Positions 5,439 to 6,611 of a DNA stretch of 6,611 nucleotides are shown here, one piece after another. This DNA is from Clostridia bacterium (GTDB lineage: Bacteria > Bacillota > Clostridia > Oscillospirales > Acutalibacteraceae). Made by a program: the position numbers and the translations under genes. The DNA lies in NCBI GenBank assembly GCA_017387165.1, contig JAFOFS010000165.1, positions 1 to 6,611 on the forward strand, written 5' to 3'. The stretch's first letter is position 1; the number at the start of each line of letters is the position of its first letter. The notes beneath the pieces were generated by a model. The model ran no database searches. It was not told the origin of the DNA and was given only the letters and a program-made list of their open reading frames with translations.

Positions 5439-6416
5439 ATGAAAATTTTGCAGAAATTTCCCGACAAGGATTTTGTGATTTTGAATCTTACCGATCCGCA
5501 GCTCAGCGATGCGGAATGGGCGGAGGGACAGACGCCGCGCCGCGTTCTGGAGTATACGGTGAACGAATTGGTGGCGCGGACCAAGCCGGATCTCATCACC
5601 GTTACGGGTGACCTGGCATGGGCCGGCAACCACCACGCGTACGATTGTCTGGCGGATTTGCTGGACGGCTGTGGCGTGCCGTGGTCGTTTGTCTGGGGAA
5701 ACCACGATCAACAAAACGGACAGGCGGAGGTCGAGCGGGTGGTGGAACGCTATCTGCAACATCCGCTGTGCCTGTACGAACGCGGTGACGCGGCGCTGGG
5801 CAACGGCAATTTCGTCCTGCTCATCGAGCAGGAGGGACAGGCGGTGCAGGCGCTTTTGATGATGGACTCCCACGACAGAGAAGCCGTTATTGACCAAAAC
5901 GGCGAAACGCAGGAGGCGTGGGCGCGACTGACGGCTCCCCAGTTGGCGTGGTATAGGCAGCAGGTGGCGGCGCTGCGCGATCGCGGCTGCCGCGATGCGG
6001 CATTGCTTTTGCACATTCCGCCGCACGCCTATCGGCTGGCTTCCGAGGCGGCGCTTAAGGATCAGGAAACGCGCGGCGAGGTGACTATTGCGGAGTCGAT
6101 GACGGCGAAGCCGTGGAACGTCGGCTACGAGGACAGTATCGGCGTGCAATGGGAGCCGATCTGCTCCTACCCGTCGGATGACGGCGTGCTGGCAACGATC
6201 AAGGAATGCGGTTTGACTACCCATGTGCTGGCCGGTCACGACCACCGCATCGCGACGATGATCTCCTACGAGGGAATCCGCTGGATCTATGCGCTGAAAA
6301 CGGGAATGGGCTGCTACTGGACGCCGGCCTTAAACGGCGGTACGGTGCTGACCGTATCCGAAAACGGTCTTTCGGATGCCCGATACGAATACGTGGACGC
6401 TTCTTCTTTGCTGTAA
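5439..6416 (+). CDS. Calcineurin-like metallophosphoesterase, cytoplasmic
   Basis: This 325-residue protein carries the two-metal phosphoesterase signature in order: Asp19-Pro-Gln21 (in LNLTDPQLSD), TGDLAW (56-61), GNHD (87-90), a His-containing HIPPH block (192-196) and GHDH (266-269). The usual first motif is Asp-x-His; here the His is Gln, a variant seen in some subgroups of the superfamily. No signal peptide, lipobox or membrane segment is visible, so it acts in the cytoplasm. The substrate (nucleotide, phosphoprotein or other phosphoester) cannot be inferred. The start is set by GGAGG eight bases upstream of the ATG; upstream in-frame ATGs overlap the promoter and have no ribosome site. 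It is followed closely by its own terminator, so it is probably a single-gene unit. Its only visible link is the shared promoter region with the SulP transporter. Confidence 0.9.
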   Translation: MKILQKFPDKDFVILNLTDPQLSDAEWAEGQTPRRVLEYTVNELVARTKPDLITVTGDLAWAGNHHAYDCLADLLDGCGVPWSFVWGNHDQQNGQAEVERVVERYLQHPLCLYERGDAALGNGNFVLLIEQEGQAVQALLMMDSHDREAVIDQNGETQEAWARLTAPQLAWYRQQVAALRDRGCRDAALLLHIPPHAYRLASEAALKDQETRGEVTIAESMTAKPWNVGYEDSIGVQWEPICSYPSDDGVLATIKECGLTTHVLAGHDHRIATMISYEGIRWIYALKTGMGCYWTPALNGGTVLTVSENGLSDARYEYVDASSLL

Positions 6417-6424
6417 ACCATTGG

Positions 6425-6455
6425 GCGGCGGTTGCTGATGCAACCGCCGCTTTTT
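6425..6455 (+). terminator. Intrinsic terminator of the phosphoesterase gene
   Basis: A perfect 11-bp GC-rich stem (6425-6435 with 6440-6450) closes on a TGAT loop and is followed by T5. It begins eight bases after the phosphoesterase stop codon. Confidence 0.93.
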
Positions 6456-6470
6456 GCTGCGCCGCTTCAC

Positions 6471-6514
6471 GGGCGGCAGATTGCCGCCCCTACAATGTTG
6501 CCGCAAGATTGCGG
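6471..6514. repeat. Two adjacent intergenic palindromes
   Basis: GGGCGGCA (6471-6478) pairs with TGCCGCCC (6482-6489) around a three-base loop, and CCGCAA (6501-6506) pairs with TTGCGG (6509-6514). The first hairpin, followed by CCTACAAT, resembles a GC-rich palindromic repeat that I recall from many Clostridia genomes. It lies outside any gene and has no T-run, so it is not a terminator. Confidence 0.5.
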
Positions 6515-6525
6515 TAACCGTTTTG

Positions 6526-6577
6526 CCTCCCTCTGACGAGGGAGGTGGATTTTGCCGTAGGCAAAAGTCGGAGGGAG
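6526..6577. repeat. Intergenic repeat element with nested, competing hairpins
   Basis: CCTCCCTC (6526-6533) pairs with GAGGGAGG (6538-6545), and TTTTGCC (6550-6556) pairs with GGCAAAA (6560-6566) around GTA. In addition, an 11-base arm at 6527-6537 can pair with 6567-6577 (one G-U), enclosing the second hairpin and competing with the first. The layout matches a palindromic intergenic element that I associate with gut Firmicutes. The remaining bases to 6611 hold no gene or signal that I can recognise. Confidence 0.6.
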
Positions 6578-6611
6578 AGAGAAACAGAGCAGAATGGGAA
6601 GTTTCGTTATC

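Noticed and set aside
5343..6245. A 300-codon open frame on the minus strand opposite the phosphoesterase gene
   Set aside because: It shows no domain and an Arg/His-rich composition. The plus strand carries all the metal-site motifs of a phosphoesterase, with a good ribosome site and terminator.

Overview
The window looks like a chromosomal segment of an uncultured or gut-type Clostridia (Oscillospiraceae/Lachnospiraceae-like) bacterium. The evidence is AGGAGG-type ribosome binding sites, several near-consensus sigma-A promoters (TTGAC[A/G/T]-17-TATAAT), short tight intrinsic terminators, and intergenic arrays of small palindromes of a kind I associate with these genomes. The assignment is an inference; no rRNA or other marker gene is present.

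Left half (1-3640), a carbohydrate island. A perfect bidirectional terminator (88-120) and an array of five short hairpins (131-247) lie next to the 3' end of an AraC-family regulator on the minus strand (251-1000). Its second DNA-binding helix-turn-helix is cut short and looks frameshifted. The regulator is divergent from a cytoplasmic GH29 alpha-L-fucosidase (1141-2124), and the 140-bp gap holds two overlapping, oppositely directed sigma-A promoters. A further strong promoter (2162-2190) precedes a GTG-started, GH127/DUF1680-like protein (2280-3560). That protein keeps the Glu-x-Cys and Cys-Cys metal/thiol site of beta-L-arabinofuranosidases, but appears to lack the usual acid/base Glu and most of the C-terminal domain. 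The likely theme is intracellular trimming of imported fucose- and arabinose- (or related) containing oligosaccharides, switched on by a sugar-sensing AraC protein. No transporter for such sugars lies in the window.

Right half (3595-6455), a more GC-rich segment. A shared bidirectional terminator (3595-3636) separates the island from a convergent SulP-family anion transporter with a C-terminal STAS domain (3640-5328, minus). This is divergent from a calcineurin-like metallophosphoesterase (5439-6416, plus). The gap between them holds two opposed promoters whose -35 boxes each overlap one arm of a perfect 9-bp inverted repeat (5354-5362 / 5384-5392). That is a strikingly symmetrical arrangement and suggests one regulator controls both genes.

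Right end (6425-6611): a strong terminator, then two palindromic intergenic repeat elements and no gene up to the edge.

No phage, transposase, CRISPR, tRNA or rRNA was found. The most distinctive signals are the symmetrical SulP/phosphoesterase operator, the atypical GH127-like enzyme, and the damaged regulator 3' end beside a hairpin array.
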